Positions 36,508 through 46,206 of a DNA stretch of 51,330 bases are shown here, piece by piece. The notes under the pieces were generated by a model. It was not told where the DNA came from, made no database searches, and saw only the letters and a program-made list of their open reading frames with translations. Location of the stretch: positions 62,239 to 113,568 of the forward strand of contig NZ_CDBT01000017.1 in assembly GCF_000819765.1 (NCBI RefSeq), given 5' to 3'. The number at the start of each line of letters is the position of its first letter. The first letter of the stretch is position 1. This stretch comes from Aeromonas bivalvium. Its GTDB lineage: Bacteria; Pseudomonadota; Gammaproteobacteria; Enterobacterales; Aeromonadaceae. The position numbers and the translations under genes are program-made.

Positions 36508-37761
36508 ATGTTGAAACGTGACATGACCATCGCAGGCTATGATCCCCAGCTGTGGCAGGCCATCACAGACGAGACCCGTCGTCAGGAAGAGCACATCGAG
36601 CTGATCGCGTCTGAGAACTACACCAGCCCCCGCGTCATGGAAGCCCAGGGCTCCCAGCTGACCAACAAGTACGCCGAAGGCTACCCGGCCAAGCGTTACT
36701 ACGGTGGTTGCGAGTACGTCGATGTGGTCGAGACCCTGGCCATCGAGCGCGCCAAGGAACTGTTCGGCGCCACCTACGCCAACGTGCAGCCGCACTCCGG
36801 CTCCCAGGCCAACAGCGCCGTCTACATGGCACTGCTGCAGCCGGGCGATACCGTGCTGGGCATGAACCTGGCCCACGGCGGTCACCTGACCCACGGTGCC
36901 CCGGTCAACTTCTCCGGCAAGCTCTACAACATCATCCCCTACGGCATCGATGAGTCCGGCAAGATCGACTATGTCGAGATGGAGCGTCTGGCCCTCGAGC
37001 ACAAGCCGAAGATGATGATAGGTGGCTTCTCCGCCTACTCGGGCATCGTTGACTGGGCCAAGATGCGCGAAATTGCCGACAAGATCGGTGCTTATCTGTT
37101 CGTCGACATGGCCCACGTGGCCGGTCTGATTGCTGCGGGCGTCTACCCCAACCCGGTGCCCCACGCCCACGTGGTCACCTCCACCACCCACAAGACCCTG
37201 GCCGGTCCCCGTGGTGGTTTGATCCTCTCCGCCGCCGACGACGAAGATCTGTACAAGAAGCTGAACTCCGCCGTCTTCCCGGGTGGCCAGGGCGGCCCGC
37301 TGATGCACGTCATCGCCGGCAAGGCCGTGGCATTCAAAGAGGCCCTGGAGCCCGAGTTCAAGACCTACCAGGCGCAAGTGGTCAAGAACGCCAAGGCTAT
37401 GGCCGCCACCTTCATCGAGCGTGGCTACAAGATCGTTTCCGGTGGCACCGACAACCATCTGATGCTGGTTGATCTGATCGGCCGCGAGCTGACCGGTAAA
37501 GAAGCCGATGCCGCGCTGGGCAAGGCCAACATCACGGTCAACAAGAACGCGGTACCGAACGACCCGCGTTCCCCGTTTGTCACCTCCGGCGTGCGGATCG
37601 GTACCCCGGCCATCACCCGCCGCGGTTTCAAGGAAGCCGAGTCCATCGAGCTGACCCACTGGATCTGCGACGTGCTGGACAACCACGACAACGAAGAAGT
37701 GCTGGCCACAGTGCGCGAGAAAGTGCTGGCCGTCTGCCGTCGTCTGCCGGTTTACGCCTGA
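36508..37761 (+). CDS. glyA: Serine hydroxymethyltransferase
   Basis: GlyA converts serine and tetrahydrofolate to glycine and 5,10-methylene-tetrahydrofolate, the main source of one-carbon units. The 417-residue protein has the same length as E. coli GlyA; PLP binds Lys229 in [14 protein letters not shown], and [16 protein letters not shown] and [11 protein letters not shown] are conserved. The ATG at 36508 follows AGGAGA and gives the family N-terminus; an upstream in-frame extension is not family-like. It is followed by a strong terminator. Codon use is highly biased, as expected for an abundant protein. Confidence 0.98.
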   Translation: MLKRDMTIAGYDPQLWQAITDETRRQEEHIELIASENYTSPRVMEAQGSQLTNKYAEGYPAKRYYGGCEYVDVVETLAIERAKELFGATYANVQPHSGSQANSAVYMALLQPGDTVLGMNLAHGGHLTHGAPVNFSGKLYNIIPYGIDESGKIDYVEMERLALEHKPKMMIGGFSAYSGIVDWAKMREIADKIGAYLFVDMAHVAGLIAAGVYPNPVPHAHVVTSTTHKTLAGPRGGLILSAADDEDLYKKLNSAVFPGGQGGPLMHVIAGKAVAFKEALEPEFKTYQAQVVKNAKAMAATFIERGYKIVSGGTDNHLMLVDLIGRELTGKEADAALGKANITVNKNAVPNDPRSPFVTSGVRIGTPAITRRGFKEAESIELTHWICDVLDNHDNEEVLATVREKVLAVCRRLPVYA

Positions 37762-37791
37762 TAGCTCTCCCCTTGGGGAAAACAAGTGCCA

Positions 37792-37830
37792 AATGCCGCC
37801 CCTGGTCAGCCTGGGGCGGCATTGTTTTTT
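37792..37830 (+). terminator. glyA terminator
   Basis: An 11-bp stem AATGCCGCCCC / GGGGCGGCATT (37792-37802 with 37813-37823) is followed by G and six T. Confidence 0.92.
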
Positions 37831-37858
37831 ATGGGCTTTTACCGGTTTCCGGGGGCCG

Positions 37859-37867
37859 TGTTACACT
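37859..37867 (+). promoter_or_regulatory. Extended -10 promoter for nrdR-rib genes
   Basis: TG-T-TACACT forms an extended -10 element (TACACT at 37862-37867) about 60 bases before nrdR; the -35 region is weak, as is usual for extended -10 promoters. Confidence 0.45.
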
Positions 37868-37926
37868 GGCCCACCTCATTCCTGACCCCAGGGCAGGATG
37901 TTTGAATCCTTTGCGCCGGAGGTGTG

Positions 37927-38376
37927 ATGCATTGCCCTTTCTGTAGTGCCGTGGATACCAAGGTGATCGATTCCCGCCTGGTGGCGGAAGGCCATCAGGT
38001 ACGTCGCCGTCGTGAGTGCCTGCTTTGCCACGAGCGTTTCACCACCTTCGAGATGGCCGAGCTGGTGATGCCAAGGGTCATCAAGTCCAACGGCTCTCGC
38101 GAACCCTTCAACGAAGAGAAGCTGAGGGGCGGCATATTGCGGGCGCTGGAGAAGCGCCCGGTGAGCATGGAGGCGATCGAGAAGGGGGTGAACCACATCA
38201 AGTCCCGCCTGCGCGCCACCGGCGAGCGGGAGGTGCCCTCCAAGCTGGTGGGCAACCTGGTGATGGACGAACTCAAGGGCCTGGACAAGGTGGCCTACAT
38301 CCGCTTCGCCTCCGTCTATCGCAGCTTCGAGGATATTCGCGAATTCGGCGAAGAGATCGCCAAGCTTGAGAAGTAG
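37927..38376 (+). CDS. nrdR: Transcriptional repressor NrdR
   Basis: NrdR represses ribonucleotide reductase genes in response to bound ATP/dATP. The 149-residue protein has an N-terminal zinc ribbon (Cys3, Cys6, Cys31, Cys34) and an ATP-cone domain (about 49-139, [18 protein letters not shown]). The ATG at 37927 is chosen because GGAGG is 4 bases upstream and the family begins MHCPFC; a GTG one codon earlier is too close to the site. It leads the riboflavin cluster, a conserved gammaproteobacterial neighbourhood. Confidence 0.97.
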   Translation: MHCPFCSAVDTKVIDSRLVAEGHQVRRRRECLLCHERFTTFEMAELVMPRVIKSNGSREPFNEEKLRGGILRALEKRPVSMEAIEKGVNHIKSRLRATGEREVPSKLVGNLVMDELKGLDKVAYIRFASVYRSFEDIREFGEEIAKLEK

Positions 38377-38432
38377 ACCCGTTGCCCGGTTGCTTCACAG
38401 ACCCACTTTTTTCGCCTGACACGGGAGCCCAG

Positions 38433-39542
38433 ATGTTTAGTCAAGACGATTACCAATGGATGAGCAGGGCCCTCGAACTGGCCCGCCGCGGCCGTTATAC
38501 CACGGCCCCCAATCCCTGCGTCGGTTGCGTGCTGGTCAAGGATGGCGTTGTCGTCGGCGAAGGCTGGCACCAGCGTGCCGGTCAGCCCCACGCCGAGGTC
38601 TATGCCCTCCATGGCGCCGGTGAGGCCGCACGGGGCGTCACCGCCTATGTGACCCTGGAGCCCTGCTCCCACCATGGCCGCACCCCGCCCTGCGCCGAGG
38701 CCTTGATTCAGGCTGGCGTGGCCCGGGTGGTGGCCGCCATGGTCGACCCCAATCCCCAGGTGGGCGGGCGTGGGCTGCGGATGCTCTCCGAGGCTGGCAT
38801 CAAGACCGACTTCGGCCTGCTGGCCGCCGAGGCCGAAGCCCTCAATCCCGGCTTCTTCAAGCGGATGCGCACCGGTTTCCCGCAGGTGACGGTCAAGCTG
38901 GGGGCCAGCCTGGATGGTCGCACCGCCATGGCGAGCGGCGAGAGTCAGTGGATCACCTCCCCCGAGGCGCGTCGGGACGTGCAGCGGCTGCGGGCGCGCC
39001 ATGACGCCGTGCTCTCCAGCGCCGAAACCGTGCTGGCGGACAAGGCCTCCCTGACCGTGCGCTGGGACGAGCTGCCCCCTTCGGTCAAGGCAGCCTATCC
39101 CAGGGAGAGCCTGCGCCAGCCGCTGCGGGTGGTGATCGACTCGCAAAACCGACTCACCCCGGATCTGCCGCTGTTTGCCAGCCCGGGCCCCGTGCTGCTG
39201 GCACGGCTGCAGAGCGACGGCGAGTGGCCCGAGTCGGTGCAGCAGATGGTGCTGCCCCGGCTGGAGGAGCGGGTCGACCTGGTCAGCCTCTTCATGCTGC
39301 TGGCCAAGCAGGGGATCAACTCAGTGCTGGTGGAGGCGGGGCCGCGCCTGTGTGGCGCCCTGCTGGAGAAGGGACTGGTGGACGAGCTGGTGCTCTATCA
39401 GGCACCCAAGCTGCTGGGGGATGAGGGCAGGGGCATGTTCCAGCTGCCGGGTCTGGCGCGACTGTTCCAGGCGCCCAAGCTGACCCTCAAGGATGTACGC
39501 CTGGTGGGCCAGGATATCAGGATCACGGCCAGGCTAGCCTGA
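38433..39542 (+). CDS. ribD: Bifunctional riboflavin deaminase/reductase RibD
   Basis: RibD deaminates the pyrimidine product of GTP cyclohydrolase II and then reduces the ribose side chain. The N-terminal deaminase has zinc ligands His53 (HAE), Cys78 and Cys87 (PCSHHGRTPPC); the C-terminal reductase (about 147-369) includes KLGASLDGRTAMASGESQWITSPEAR. The length is 369 residues, E. coli 367. The ATG at 38433 follows GGGAG; an upstream extension is open but not family-like. The gene is 20 bases before ribE. Confidence 0.96.
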   Translation: MFSQDDYQWMSRALELARRGRYTTAPNPCVGCVLVKDGVVVGEGWHQRAGQPHAEVYALHGAGEAARGVTAYVTLEPCSHHGRTPPCAEALIQAGVARVVAAMVDPNPQVGGRGLRMLSEAGIKTDFGLLAAEAEALNPGFFKRMRTGFPQVTVKLGASLDGRTAMASGESQWITSPEARRDVQRLRARHDAVLSSAETVLADKASLTVRWDELPPSVKAAYPRESLRQPLRVVIDSQNRLTPDLPLFASPGPVLLARLQSDGEWPESVQQMVLPRLEERVDLVSLFMLLAKQGINSVLVEAGPRLCGALLEKGLVDELVLYQAPKLLGDEGRGMFQLPGLARLFQAPKLTLKDVRLVGQDIRITARLA

Positions 39543-39562
39543 GCCCGAGGAGAGGCAAGACG

Positions 39563-40219
39563 ATGTTTACCGGAATTATCGAAGCCATGGGCACCCTGAC
39601 CGAGCTGCGCCGTCAGGGAGAGGATGTGGTGCTGACCGTGGAGGCTCCCGGCCTCGACTTCAGCGACGTCAAGCTGGGCGACTCCATCGCCACCAATGGC
39701 GTCTGTCTCACCGTCGTCGCCCTGGGGGACAAGCGCTACAGCGCCGATGTGTCGCTGGAAACCTTGGCACGCACCGGCTTTGCCCAGGCCAAGGTCGGGG
39801 ACAGGGTGAACCTGGAAAAAGCACTGACCCCGAGTTCGCGCCTCGGCGGCCATCTGGTCTCAGGCCACGTGGATGGCATGGGCCAGGTGATGAGCAGACA
39901 GAGCAGCGGCCGCGCCATCGAGTACTGGATCAAGGCGCCAGCGGACCTGTCCCGCTATATCGCCGAGAAGGGCTCGATTGCGGTGGATGGCATCAGCCTG
40001 ACGGTGAACGCCGTCAAGGGAGATGCGTTCTTGCTCACCATAGTGCCCCATACCGCAGAAGAGACCACGATCGCGCGCTGGAAGCCCGGTCACAGGGTCA
40101 ATCTGGAGGTGGATCAGATAGCCCGTTATCTGGAGCGGTTGCTGCAAGGCGGGGCCGGAGCCCAGGCGCCGAGCAGCACCCTGACCCTGGCGAAGTTGGC
40201 CCAATCGGGCTTTTTGTGA
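39563..40219 (+). CDS. ribE: Riboflavin synthase alpha chain
   Basis: This enzyme dismutates two 6,7-dimethyl-8-ribityllumazine molecules to riboflavin. The 218-residue protein contains the two homologous lumazine-binding repeats: the first begins MFTGIIEAMG with NGVCLTV, the second has GHVDGMG and VDGISLTVN. It is the gene called ribC in E. coli. It sits between ribD and ribBX on the same strand, with AGGAG upstream of its ATG. Confidence 0.96.
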   Translation: MFTGIIEAMGTLTELRRQGEDVVLTVEAPGLDFSDVKLGDSIATNGVCLTVVALGDKRYSADVSLETLARTGFAQAKVGDRVNLEKALTPSSRLGGHLVSGHVDGMGQVMSRQSSGRAIEYWIKAPADLSRYIAEKGSIAVDGISLTVNAVKGDAFLLTIVPHTAEETTIARWKPGHRVNLEVDQIARYLERLLQGGAGAQAPSSTLTLAKLAQSGFL

Positions 40220-40294
40220 GCCCGGTCTGATTGAAACGGGGCCAGCAGCCCCCATCTAGCCCTTACGCATTTATCACCTTTGACGGAGTAGCCC

Positions 40295-41404
40295 ATGGCG
40301 CTTAGCACAACCCAGGAAATCATCGCCGACATCAAGGCGGGCAAGATGGTGATCCTGATGGATGACGAAGACAGGGAGAACGAAGGGGACCTCATCATGG
40401 CGGCCTCCTGTGTGCGGCCCGAGGACATCAACTTCATGGCCCGCTACGGCCGTGGCCTCATCTGCCTGACCCTGACCCGGGATCGCTGCAAGCAGCTGGC
40501 GCTGCCCCTCATGGTTGACCGCAACAATGCCCAGTTCTCCACCGCCTTCACCGTGACCATAGAGGCGGCCGAGGGGGTGACCACGGGCATCTCCGCCGCC
40601 GATCGCGCCGTCACCGTACAGGCCGCCGTGGCCCCTGATGCCAAGGCCGCCGATCTGGTGCAGCCCGGTCACATCTTCCCGCTGATGGCGCAAGATGGCG
40701 GCGTGCTGACCCGGGCCGGTCACACCGAAGCGGGTTGCGATCTGGCGCGTCTTGCCGGTTACGAGGCGGCCTCCGTCATCGTCGAGATCCTCAACGAGGA
40801 TGGCACCATGGCGCGCCGTCCCGACCTTGAGGTCTTCGCCGAGCAGCATGGCATCAAGCTTGGCACCATTGCGGATCTCATCGAGTACCGCAACCAGCAC
40901 GAGACCACGGTGGAGAAGGTGGCCGAGTGCAAGCTGCCCACCGAGTTTGGCGAATTCGACCTCATTACCTTCCGCGATACCATAGACAACCAGGTGCATT
41001 TCGCCCTCAAGAAAGGCGAGGTGACAGCCGATCAGCCGACCCTGGTACGGGTCCATCTGCACGACGTGCTGAGCGATCTGCTGCTGACCGATCGCCACGC
41101 GGCCCGCAGCTGGCCCTTGCCCAAATCCATGGCCCGCATCGCCGAAGAGGGGGGGGTGCTGGTGATCCTGGGGGCCGAGGCACAGGGCGCCGAGCTGCTG
41201 GCCAGGGTCAAGGGGTTCGAGGCCGCCGACAAGGGATTGGCGCCGGAAGGGGCCAAGTGGCAGGGCACCTCGCGCCGGGTCGGCGTCGGCTCCCAGATCC
41301 TCAAGACCCTGGGGGTCGGCAAGATGCGCCTGCTGAGCTCGCCGAAAAAATATCACGCCCTCGGCGGTTTCGGCCTTGAAGTCGTGGAATACGTCGGCGA
41401 ATAA
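40295..41404 (+). CDS. ribBA: DHBP synthase fused to a degenerate GTP cyclohydrolase II domain (RibBX type)
   Basis: Residues 1-205 are a complete 3,4-dihydroxy-2-butanone-4-phosphate synthase ([25 protein letters not shown]), which makes the four-carbon unit for lumazine. The C-terminal part (about 208-369) has the GTP cyclohydrolase II fold but lacks its zinc-binding cysteines and catalytic region: where RibA has S-x-R-CDC-G the sequence is [16 protein letters not shown]. That is the RibBX form described in many Proteobacteria, which keeps only RibB activity, so a separate ribA is expected elsewhere. The usual annotation ribBA would overstate it. No FMN riboswitch is seen in the 75 bases upstream. 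Confidence 0.9.
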   Translation: MALSTTQEIIADIKAGKMVILMDDEDRENEGDLIMAASCVRPEDINFMARYGRGLICLTLTRDRCKQLALPLMVDRNNAQFSTAFTVTIEAAEGVTTGISAADRAVTVQAAVAPDAKAADLVQPGHIFPLMAQDGGVLTRAGHTEAGCDLARLAGYEAASVIVEILNEDGTMARRPDLEVFAEQHGIKLGTIADLIEYRNQHETTVEKVAECKLPTEFGEFDLITFRDTIDNQVHFALKKGEVTADQPTLVRVHLHDVLSDLLLTDRHAARSWPLPKSMARIAEEGGVLVILGAEAQGAELLARVKGFEAADKGLAPEGAKWQGTSRRVGVGSQILKTLGVGKMRLLSSPKKYHALGGFGLEVVEYVGE

Positions 41405-41430
41405 GCGTGTCGCCCCAATGAAATCGCGCT

Positions 41431-41459
41431 CATGGCCGCCCGTTGCGGCCATGGTTTTT
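41431..41459 (+). terminator. ribBX terminator
   Basis: CATGGCCGC / GCGGCCATG (9-bp stem, 5-base loop) is followed by G and five T, 26 bases after the ribBX stop. Confidence 0.88.
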
Positions 41460-41483
41460 GTCGTGGGTCTGTTGTGCTAGACT
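41455..41483 (+). promoter_or_regulatory. Promoter for ribH-nusB-thiL-pgpA
   Basis: An extended -10, TG-C-TAGACT (TAGACT at 41478-41483), lies 52 bases before ribH, with TTTTTG 17 bases upstream as a weak -35. It follows the ribBX terminator directly, so ribH would start a new transcript. Confidence 0.45.
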
Positions 41484-41535
41484 GTGCGCACTTTTGACCC
41501 CGGCCATATTTGACTGCATAGCTACAGGATTGCCA

Positions 41536-42006
41536 ATGAAGGTTATCGAAGGGAATATCGCCGCCCCAGAGGCGCGCGTTGCAATTGTCGTTGCCCGTTT
41601 CAACAGCTTCATCAACGAGAGCCTGATCGAGGGCGCCGTTGACGTACTCAAGCGTCAGGGTCAGGTGCAAGACAGCAACCTCACTCTGGTACGTGTGCCG
41701 GGTGCCGTCGAAATCCCTCTGGCGGCCAAGAAGCTGGCCAAGAGTGGCAAGTATGACGCCATCGTCGCCCTCGGCACCGTCATTCGTGGTGGTACCTACC
41801 ACTTCGAACTGGTGGCCAGCGAGAATGGCAAGGGTCTGGCCCAGGTGATGATGGAGCATGAAATTCCCGTCGCCTTCGGCGTGCTGACCACAGAGAACAT
41901 AGAACAAGCCATCGAGCGCGCCGGTACCAAGGCGGGTAACAAGGGTGCAGAGGCTGCACTGAGTGCGCTCGAAATGATCAACGTCCTGAAACAACTGGAC
42001 GTGTAA
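41536..42006 (+). CDS. ribH: 6,7-dimethyl-8-ribityllumazine synthase
   Basis: RibH condenses the RibB product with the RibD-pathway pyrimidine to give the riboflavin precursor. The 156-residue protein has the family motifs [30 protein letters not shown] and [14 protein letters not shown] with the catalytic histidine, and [16 protein letters not shown]. The ATG at 41536 follows AGGA by 7 bases and gives the family N-terminus MKVIEG. It precedes nusB by 14 bases, the common ribH-nusB pairing. Confidence 0.97.
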   Translation: MKVIEGNIAAPEARVAIVVARFNSFINESLIEGAVDVLKRQGQVQDSNLTLVRVPGAVEIPLAAKKLAKSGKYDAIVALGTVIRGGTYHFELVASENGKGLAQVMMEHEIPVAFGVLTTENIEQAIERAGTKAGNKGAEAALSALEMINVLKQLDV

Positions 42007-42020
42007 CGAGGAGAAGTAGA

Positions 42021-42434
42021 TTGAAACCGTCTGAGCGCCGTAAGGCCCGCCATTGCGCCACCCAGGCCATCTACCAGTGGCAGATGACCCAGGCCAACGT
42101 GGGGGACATCGAAGAGCAGTTCAAGATAGATCAGGACACCAAAGGGGTGGATCTGAACTATTTCCGCGATCTGCTGTTCGGGGTTGCCCTGCATTGCAAC
42201 GAGCTGGACAAGGCGTACTCGCCTTTCCTCTCCCGTCCGCTCGATGAAGTGGACATGGTGGACAAGGCGATCCTGCGCCTGGCGACCTATGAGCTGACCC
42301 GTCGTGATGATGTGCCGCCCCGCGTGGTGATCAACGAAGCGATCGAGCTGGCCAAGGCGTTTGCCGCCGATGACAGCCACAAGTTTGTCAACGGTGTGCT
42401 GGACAAGGTCATCAAGACGCTGAACAAGCGTTAA
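42021..42434 (+). CDS. nusB: Transcription antitermination factor NusB
   Basis: NusB binds boxA RNA with S10/NusE in rRNA antitermination. The 137-residue all-helical protein shows the family pattern [18 protein letters not shown] at the N-terminus and [47 protein letters not shown] in the C-terminal half. The start is TTG, preceded by GAGGAGA about 7 bases upstream; no ATG is nearby in frame. The unusual start may hold synthesis low. Confidence 0.96.
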   Translation: MKPSERRKARHCATQAIYQWQMTQANVGDIEEQFKIDQDTKGVDLNYFRDLLFGVALHCNELDKAYSPFLSRPLDEVDMVDKAILRLATYELTRRDDVPPRVVINEAIELAKAFAADDSHKFVNGVLDKVIKTLNKR

Positions 42435-42460
42435 TCCCTGTGCCACAGCATTAAGAGAGG

Positions 42461-42484
42461 AGCCAGCCTAACCGCTGGCTTTTT
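42461..42484 (+). terminator. Hairpin with T-run between nusB and thiL, inside the thiL ribosome-binding region
   Basis: AGCCAGC / GCTGGCT (7-bp stem, loop CTAACC) is followed by TTTT and lies only 5 bases before the thiL ATG at 42490. The only Shine-Dalgarno-like sequence (GAGAGGAG, 42454-42462) is on its 5' side. Confidence 0.7.
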
Positions 42485-42489
42485 ACTGT

Positions 42490-43449
42490 ATGGGTGAATT
42501 TGAACTGATAGAGAAGTACTTCAAGGTGCCCCACGCCCGTAAGGACGTGGTGCTGGGCCCGGGGGACGACTGTGCCCTGCTGACCCTGCCAGTCGACAGC
42601 CAGCTGGCGGTGAGCACGGATACTCTGGTGAGCGGCGTCCACTTTCTGCCCGACATGGATCCGGTGGATCTCGGCTACAAGGCGCTGGCGGTCAATCTGT
42701 CCGATCTTGCCGCCATGGGGGCCGAGCCGCGCTGGGTCTCCCTGGCGCTGACCCTGCCCGCCATCAACGAGCGCTGGGTGGCCGGTTTTGCCGAGGGCTT
42801 CCTCGAGCTTGCCGAATACTACAACGTGGCCCTGGTGGGGGGGGACATGACCCGGGGGCCGCTCTCCATCACCGTCTCGGTGAAGGGATCCGTGCCGTCG
42901 GGCCGCGCCCTGCTGCGCAGCGGCGCCAGGGTCGGGGACGGCATCTATGTCACCGGCACCCTGGGGGATGCCGCCCTGGCGCTCTCCCATCTGCTGGGCA
43001 AGCGCAACCTCAACGAGAACCAGCTGGCCGCCGTCCTGCCGCGTCTCGAGCACCCCCATCCTCGCATTCTGGCTGGCCAGGCCCTGCGCGGGTTGGCAAA
43101 CAGCGCCCTGGATCTCTCCGACGGCCTGGCCTCGGATCTCGGCCATATCCTGAAAGCCTCCGGCGTGCGGGCCCAGATCGATCTCGACCTGCTGCCTCTC
43201 TCCCCCGTGATGCAGGATGCCGTCTTCCCGGAAGATGCCTGGCAGCTGGCCCTGGCCGGTGGCGATGACTACGAGCTCTGCTTCACAGTGCCGGAAGATC
43301 ATCGCGGCGCGCTGGATACGGCCCTGGCCCACAGCGGGGTCAAGTTCAGCCGGATCGGTCGTATTCTGGCGGGGGAGCCCGGCATCGATTACATTCGGGC
43401 GGAGCAGCCGGTGGCGCTCTCCCTCAAAGGTTGGGATCACTTCGCATGA
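42490..43449 (+). CDS. thiL: Thiamine-monophosphate kinase
   Basis: ThiL phosphorylates thiamine monophosphate to the active cofactor thiamine pyrophosphate. The 319-residue protein has the PurM-like kinase fold with GPGDDCALL, DTLVSGVHF, LAVNLSDLAAMGAEPRW, GGDMTRG and GGDDYELCF. The ATG at 42490 is the only plausible start: an in-frame stop lies at 42469-42471 and the family begins GEFELI. No Shine-Dalgarno sequence lies at normal distance; a hairpin intervenes. The gene ends overlapping pgpA as ATGA. Confidence 0.95.
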   Translation: MGEFELIEKYFKVPHARKDVVLGPGDDCALLTLPVDSQLAVSTDTLVSGVHFLPDMDPVDLGYKALAVNLSDLAAMGAEPRWVSLALTLPAINERWVAGFAEGFLELAEYYNVALVGGDMTRGPLSITVSVKGSVPSGRALLRSGARVGDGIYVTGTLGDAALALSHLLGKRNLNENQLAAVLPRLEHPHPRILAGQALRGLANSALDLSDGLASDLGHILKASGVRAQIDLDLLPLSPVMQDAVFPEDAWQLALAGGDDYELCFTVPEDHRGALDTALAHSGVKFSRIGRILAGEPGIDYIRAEQPVALSLKGWDHFA

Positions 43450-43928
43450 TCAAGCCCGAGCTCAAACGCCTGAACCTGAAAAATCCCCTCCACCTGCTGG
43501 CGGTGGGCTTTGGTGCCGGCTTCTCTCCCTGGGCCCCTGGCACCATGGGCACCCTGGTCGCCATCCCGCTTTACTTGCTGGCAAGTGGCCTGTCGACCCC
43601 CTGGTTCATCGCCCTGCTGGTGCTGGGCTTTCTGGCAGGTATTCGTATCTGCCAGAGCGCCACCGATGCCATCGGCATGCCGGATCACGGCGCCATCGTC
43701 TGGGACGAGGTGATAGGGTTTGGCATCACCATGATAGCGGCGCCGGCGGGCTGGGAGTGGCTGCTGGCGGGCCTTGCGCTGTTTCGTCTGTTCGACGTGC
43801 TCAAGCCCTGGCCCATCAGTTGGTTCGATCGCCGCATCCATGGCGGCCTTGGCATCATGCTCGATGACGTGATTGCCGGATTCTTTGCCCTGTTTTGTAT
43901 GCAATTGCTGGCCCATTGGCTCGTCTGA
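43446..43928 (+). CDS. pgpA: Phosphatidylglycerophosphatase A
   Basis: PgpA removes phosphate from phosphatidylglycerophosphate to make phosphatidylglycerol at the inner membrane. The 160-residue protein has the family motif GFSPWAPGTMGTL and WDEVIGFGITM, RLFDVLKPWPISWFDRRIHGGLGIMLDD, and about four membrane helices. The ATG at 43446 overlaps the thiL stop (ATGA), the conserved thiL-pgpA coupling. Upstream in-frame codons belong to thiL. Confidence 0.95.
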   Translation: MIKPELKRLNLKNPLHLLAVGFGAGFSPWAPGTMGTLVAIPLYLLASGLSTPWFIALLVLGFLAGIRICQSATDAIGMPDHGAIVWDEVIGFGITMIAAPAGWEWLLAGLALFRLFDVLKPWPISWFDRRIHGGLGIMLDDVIAGFFALFCMQLLAHWLV

Positions 43929-43942
43929 GCCGGGCAGGAAGG

Positions 43943-43967
43943 AGGGCGCCCCTGGGGCGCCCTTTAT
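43943..43967 (+). terminator. pgpA terminator
   Basis: AGGGCGCCC / GGGCGCCCT (9-bp stem, 3-base loop) followed by TTATTTA, 14 bases after the pgpA stop. Confidence 0.88.
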
Positions 43968-44414
43968 TTATGACTGCCTGATTTTCATTCATTGGCAGAT
44001 GCTGCCATCAGAAACCCTTTTCACATAAATATTCACTACTCATTCGACGCTACCGTCCCTGTCTGCATCAGTCACATCTGCCAGATGTTAACATTTTGTA
44101 TCATGTTAACTTTGTTTATTAATGCAAAATTAGTTTAAAAAGCTATTTTTTAGGCGATAGATCACGCTTTATGACTACCTGGCACCCAGGTCGCACCGCA
44201 AAGTATTGCGAAATTGTATATCCAGGTCATTTACTCTTTCGGTCAAAGCGTCTAAGTTACTGGCGGGTTATTCCAAAAAAATGCAAAAAACCCGCCCGGA
44301 TCGCTGGTTTCCCTGCCCCATGGATTGAGCATCTATTGCCCAAGGCACAAACCGGCATCTGCGGCTGATTTACGGAAGAATTGTTTGGGACGGATGTCCC
44401 CCGCAGAGGTAAAC
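43968..44414 (+). promoter_or_regulatory. AT-rich leader of the peptide ABC operon
   Basis: These 447 bases have no convincing gene. They hold two direct copies of ATGTTAAC (44085-44092 and 44103-44110) in an 18-base repeat extending into T-rich sequence, and a GGCGGGTT / AACCCGCC stem (44262-44269 with 44289-44296) around an A-rich loop. The length and AT content suggest a regulated promoter with a long untranslated leader; I cannot name the regulator. Confidence 0.4.
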
Positions 44415-46136
44415 ATGTCCTTGCTAGAAGTCAAAAACTTGCGGATCGAGTATCCCTCCCGCTACGGGGTACTGGCCGCGGTCAAGGATCTCTCTTTCTC
44501 CATCGAGAAGGGTGAGGTCGTCGGTGTCGTCGGTGAGTCCGGCGCCGGCAAATCCACCATCGGCAATGCCGTCATCGATTTGCTGAGTCCGCCGGGTCAT
44601 ATCGCCCGGGGGGACATCTATCTCAACGGTGAGCTCATCTCCGGCAAGAGCCAGGATGAGATGCGGGCCATTCGTGGCTCCCGCATCGGGTTCATCTTCC
44701 AGGATCCCATGACCTCCCTGAACCCGCTGTTCACCGTGGAGCATCAGCTGGTGGAGACCATCCTCGCCAACACGGATCTCACTCGCAGCCAGGCGGTCGC
44801 CAAGGCCCTAGAGCTGATGCAGGCGGTGGGGATCCCGAGCCCGGAGCTGCGCATCAAGCAGTATCCGCACCAGTTCTCCGGCGGCATGCGCCAGCGGGTG
44901 GTCATCGCCATCGCGCTCTCGTGCGACCCCGAACTCATCATCGCCGATGAGCCCACCACGGCGCTGGATGTCTCCATTCAGGATCAGATCCTCCAGCTCA
45001 TCCGTACCCTGTGCAAGGAGCGGGACGTGGGCTGCATGCTGGTGACCCACGACATGGGGGTGGTCTCCAACGTCACCGACAAGGTGGCGGTCATGTATCG
45101 CGGCGATCTGGTGGAATTTGGTACCACGGAGCAGGTGCTGGGGCGCCCCAATCACCCCTATACCCGCAGCCTCATCTCGGCGGTGCCCCGCTCCGACGTC
45201 AAGCTGGTGCGCTTCCCCCTGGTTTCCTACATCGAGGATGCCGGCGCGCCGGATACCAGCATCGATCTGAAGACCCACTGGCTCGGTCAGAGCCAGGACG
45301 AGCGGGCCTATGAAGGGGCCCTGCTGCGGGTGGAAAACGTGGATCTGAAGTTCGTCACCAAGGACTCCTTCTTCCCGAGCCGCCGTGAATACGTGCGCGC
45401 CTGCAACGACATCAGCTTCGAGATCTTCGAGGGTGAAACCTTCGGCCTGGTGGGGGAGTCGGGGTCCGGCAAGTCCACCATAGCCCGCGCCATCACAGGG
45501 CTCTATCCGCCCGACAGCGGCAAGATCTTCTTCGAGGGGATCGATCTCACCGCCATCAAGCGCGAGAGCGATCGTCGCCCGCTGCGTCGCCAGATGCAGA
45601 TGGTGTTCCAGAACCCTTACTCCTCGATGAACCCGCGCATGAAGGTGCGCGACATCATCGCCGAGCCGATCCGCTTCCATCGATTGGCCGAGGAGAATCA
45701 GATCGATGGCATCGTCAGCGATCTGCTGGATCACGTCGGCCTGGGTCGCGGCGCCGGGGTCAAGTATCCCCACGAGTTCTCCGGTGGTCAGCGTCAGCGC
45801 ATCTCCATTGCCCGCGCCCTGGCGACCCGGCCGCGCTTTCTCATCTGCGACGAGCCCACCTCGGCGCTGGATGTGTCGGTTCAGGCCCAGATCCTCAACC
45901 TGCTCAAGGATTTACAGAAAGAGCTTGGCCTCACCATGCTGTTCATCAGCCACGATCTGCCGGTGATCCGCCAGATGTGCGATCGGATCGGCGTGATGAA
46001 ACACGGTCATCTGGTGGAAGTGGCGCAGACCGAGAAACTCTTTACCAATGCCGAGCATGAGTACAGCCGCAAGCTGATTTCCCTCATGCCGGAGTTCAAG
46101 GGAATGTCCCGCGAGGGGCTGGAAATCGCAAGCTAG
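44415..46136 (+). CDS. Peptide-type ABC transporter, fused double ATPase
   Basis: One 573-residue protein carries both nucleotide-binding domains that OppD and OppF provide separately. The first has Walker [10 protein letters not shown] (40-48), signature FSGGMRQRV and Walker [13 protein letters not shown]; the second has Walker [10 protein letters not shown] (about 352-360), FSGGQRQRI and [12 protein letters not shown]. It powers uptake of a peptide or similar solute through the two permeases encoded downstream. GsiA is a known example of this fused layout. The ATG at 44415 follows AGAGG by 5 bases and gives the family start; a longer open frame upstream is not family-like. Confidence 0.93.
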   Translation: MSLLEVKNLRIEYPSRYGVLAAVKDLSFSIEKGEVVGVVGESGAGKSTIGNAVIDLLSPPGHIARGDIYLNGELISGKSQDEMRAIRGSRIGFIFQDPMTSLNPLFTVEHQLVETILANTDLTRSQAVAKALELMQAVGIPSPELRIKQYPHQFSGGMRQRVVIAIALSCDPELIIADEPTTALDVSIQDQILQLIRTLCKERDVGCMLVTHDMGVVSNVTDKVAVMYRGDLVEFGTTEQVLGRPNHPYTRSLISAVPRSDVKLVRFPLVSYIEDAGAPDTSIDLKTHWLGQSQDERAYEGALLRVENVDLKFVTKDSFFPSRREYVRACNDISFEIFEGETFGLVGESGSGKSTIARAITGLYPPDSGKIFFEGIDLTAIKRESDRRPLRRQMQMVFQNPYSSMNPRMKVRDIIAEPIRFHRLAEENQIDGIVSDLLDHVGLGRGAGVKYPHEFSGGQRQRISIARALATRPRFLICDEPTSALDVSVQAQILNLLKDLQKELGLTMLFISHDLPVIRQMCDRIGVMKHGHLVEVAQTEKLFTNAEHEYSRKLISLMPEFKGMSREGLEIAS

Positions 46137-46206
46137 GAAAGTGCCGGCGTGCCGGTTTTTGTTAGAAAAAGAGTGTCAATAAGAAGCTAACAGCATGGAG
46201 AAAGAC

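Noticed and set aside
40220..40294. FMN riboswitch before ribBX
   Set aside because: The spacer is only 75 bases and none of the conserved RFN-element blocks are visible.
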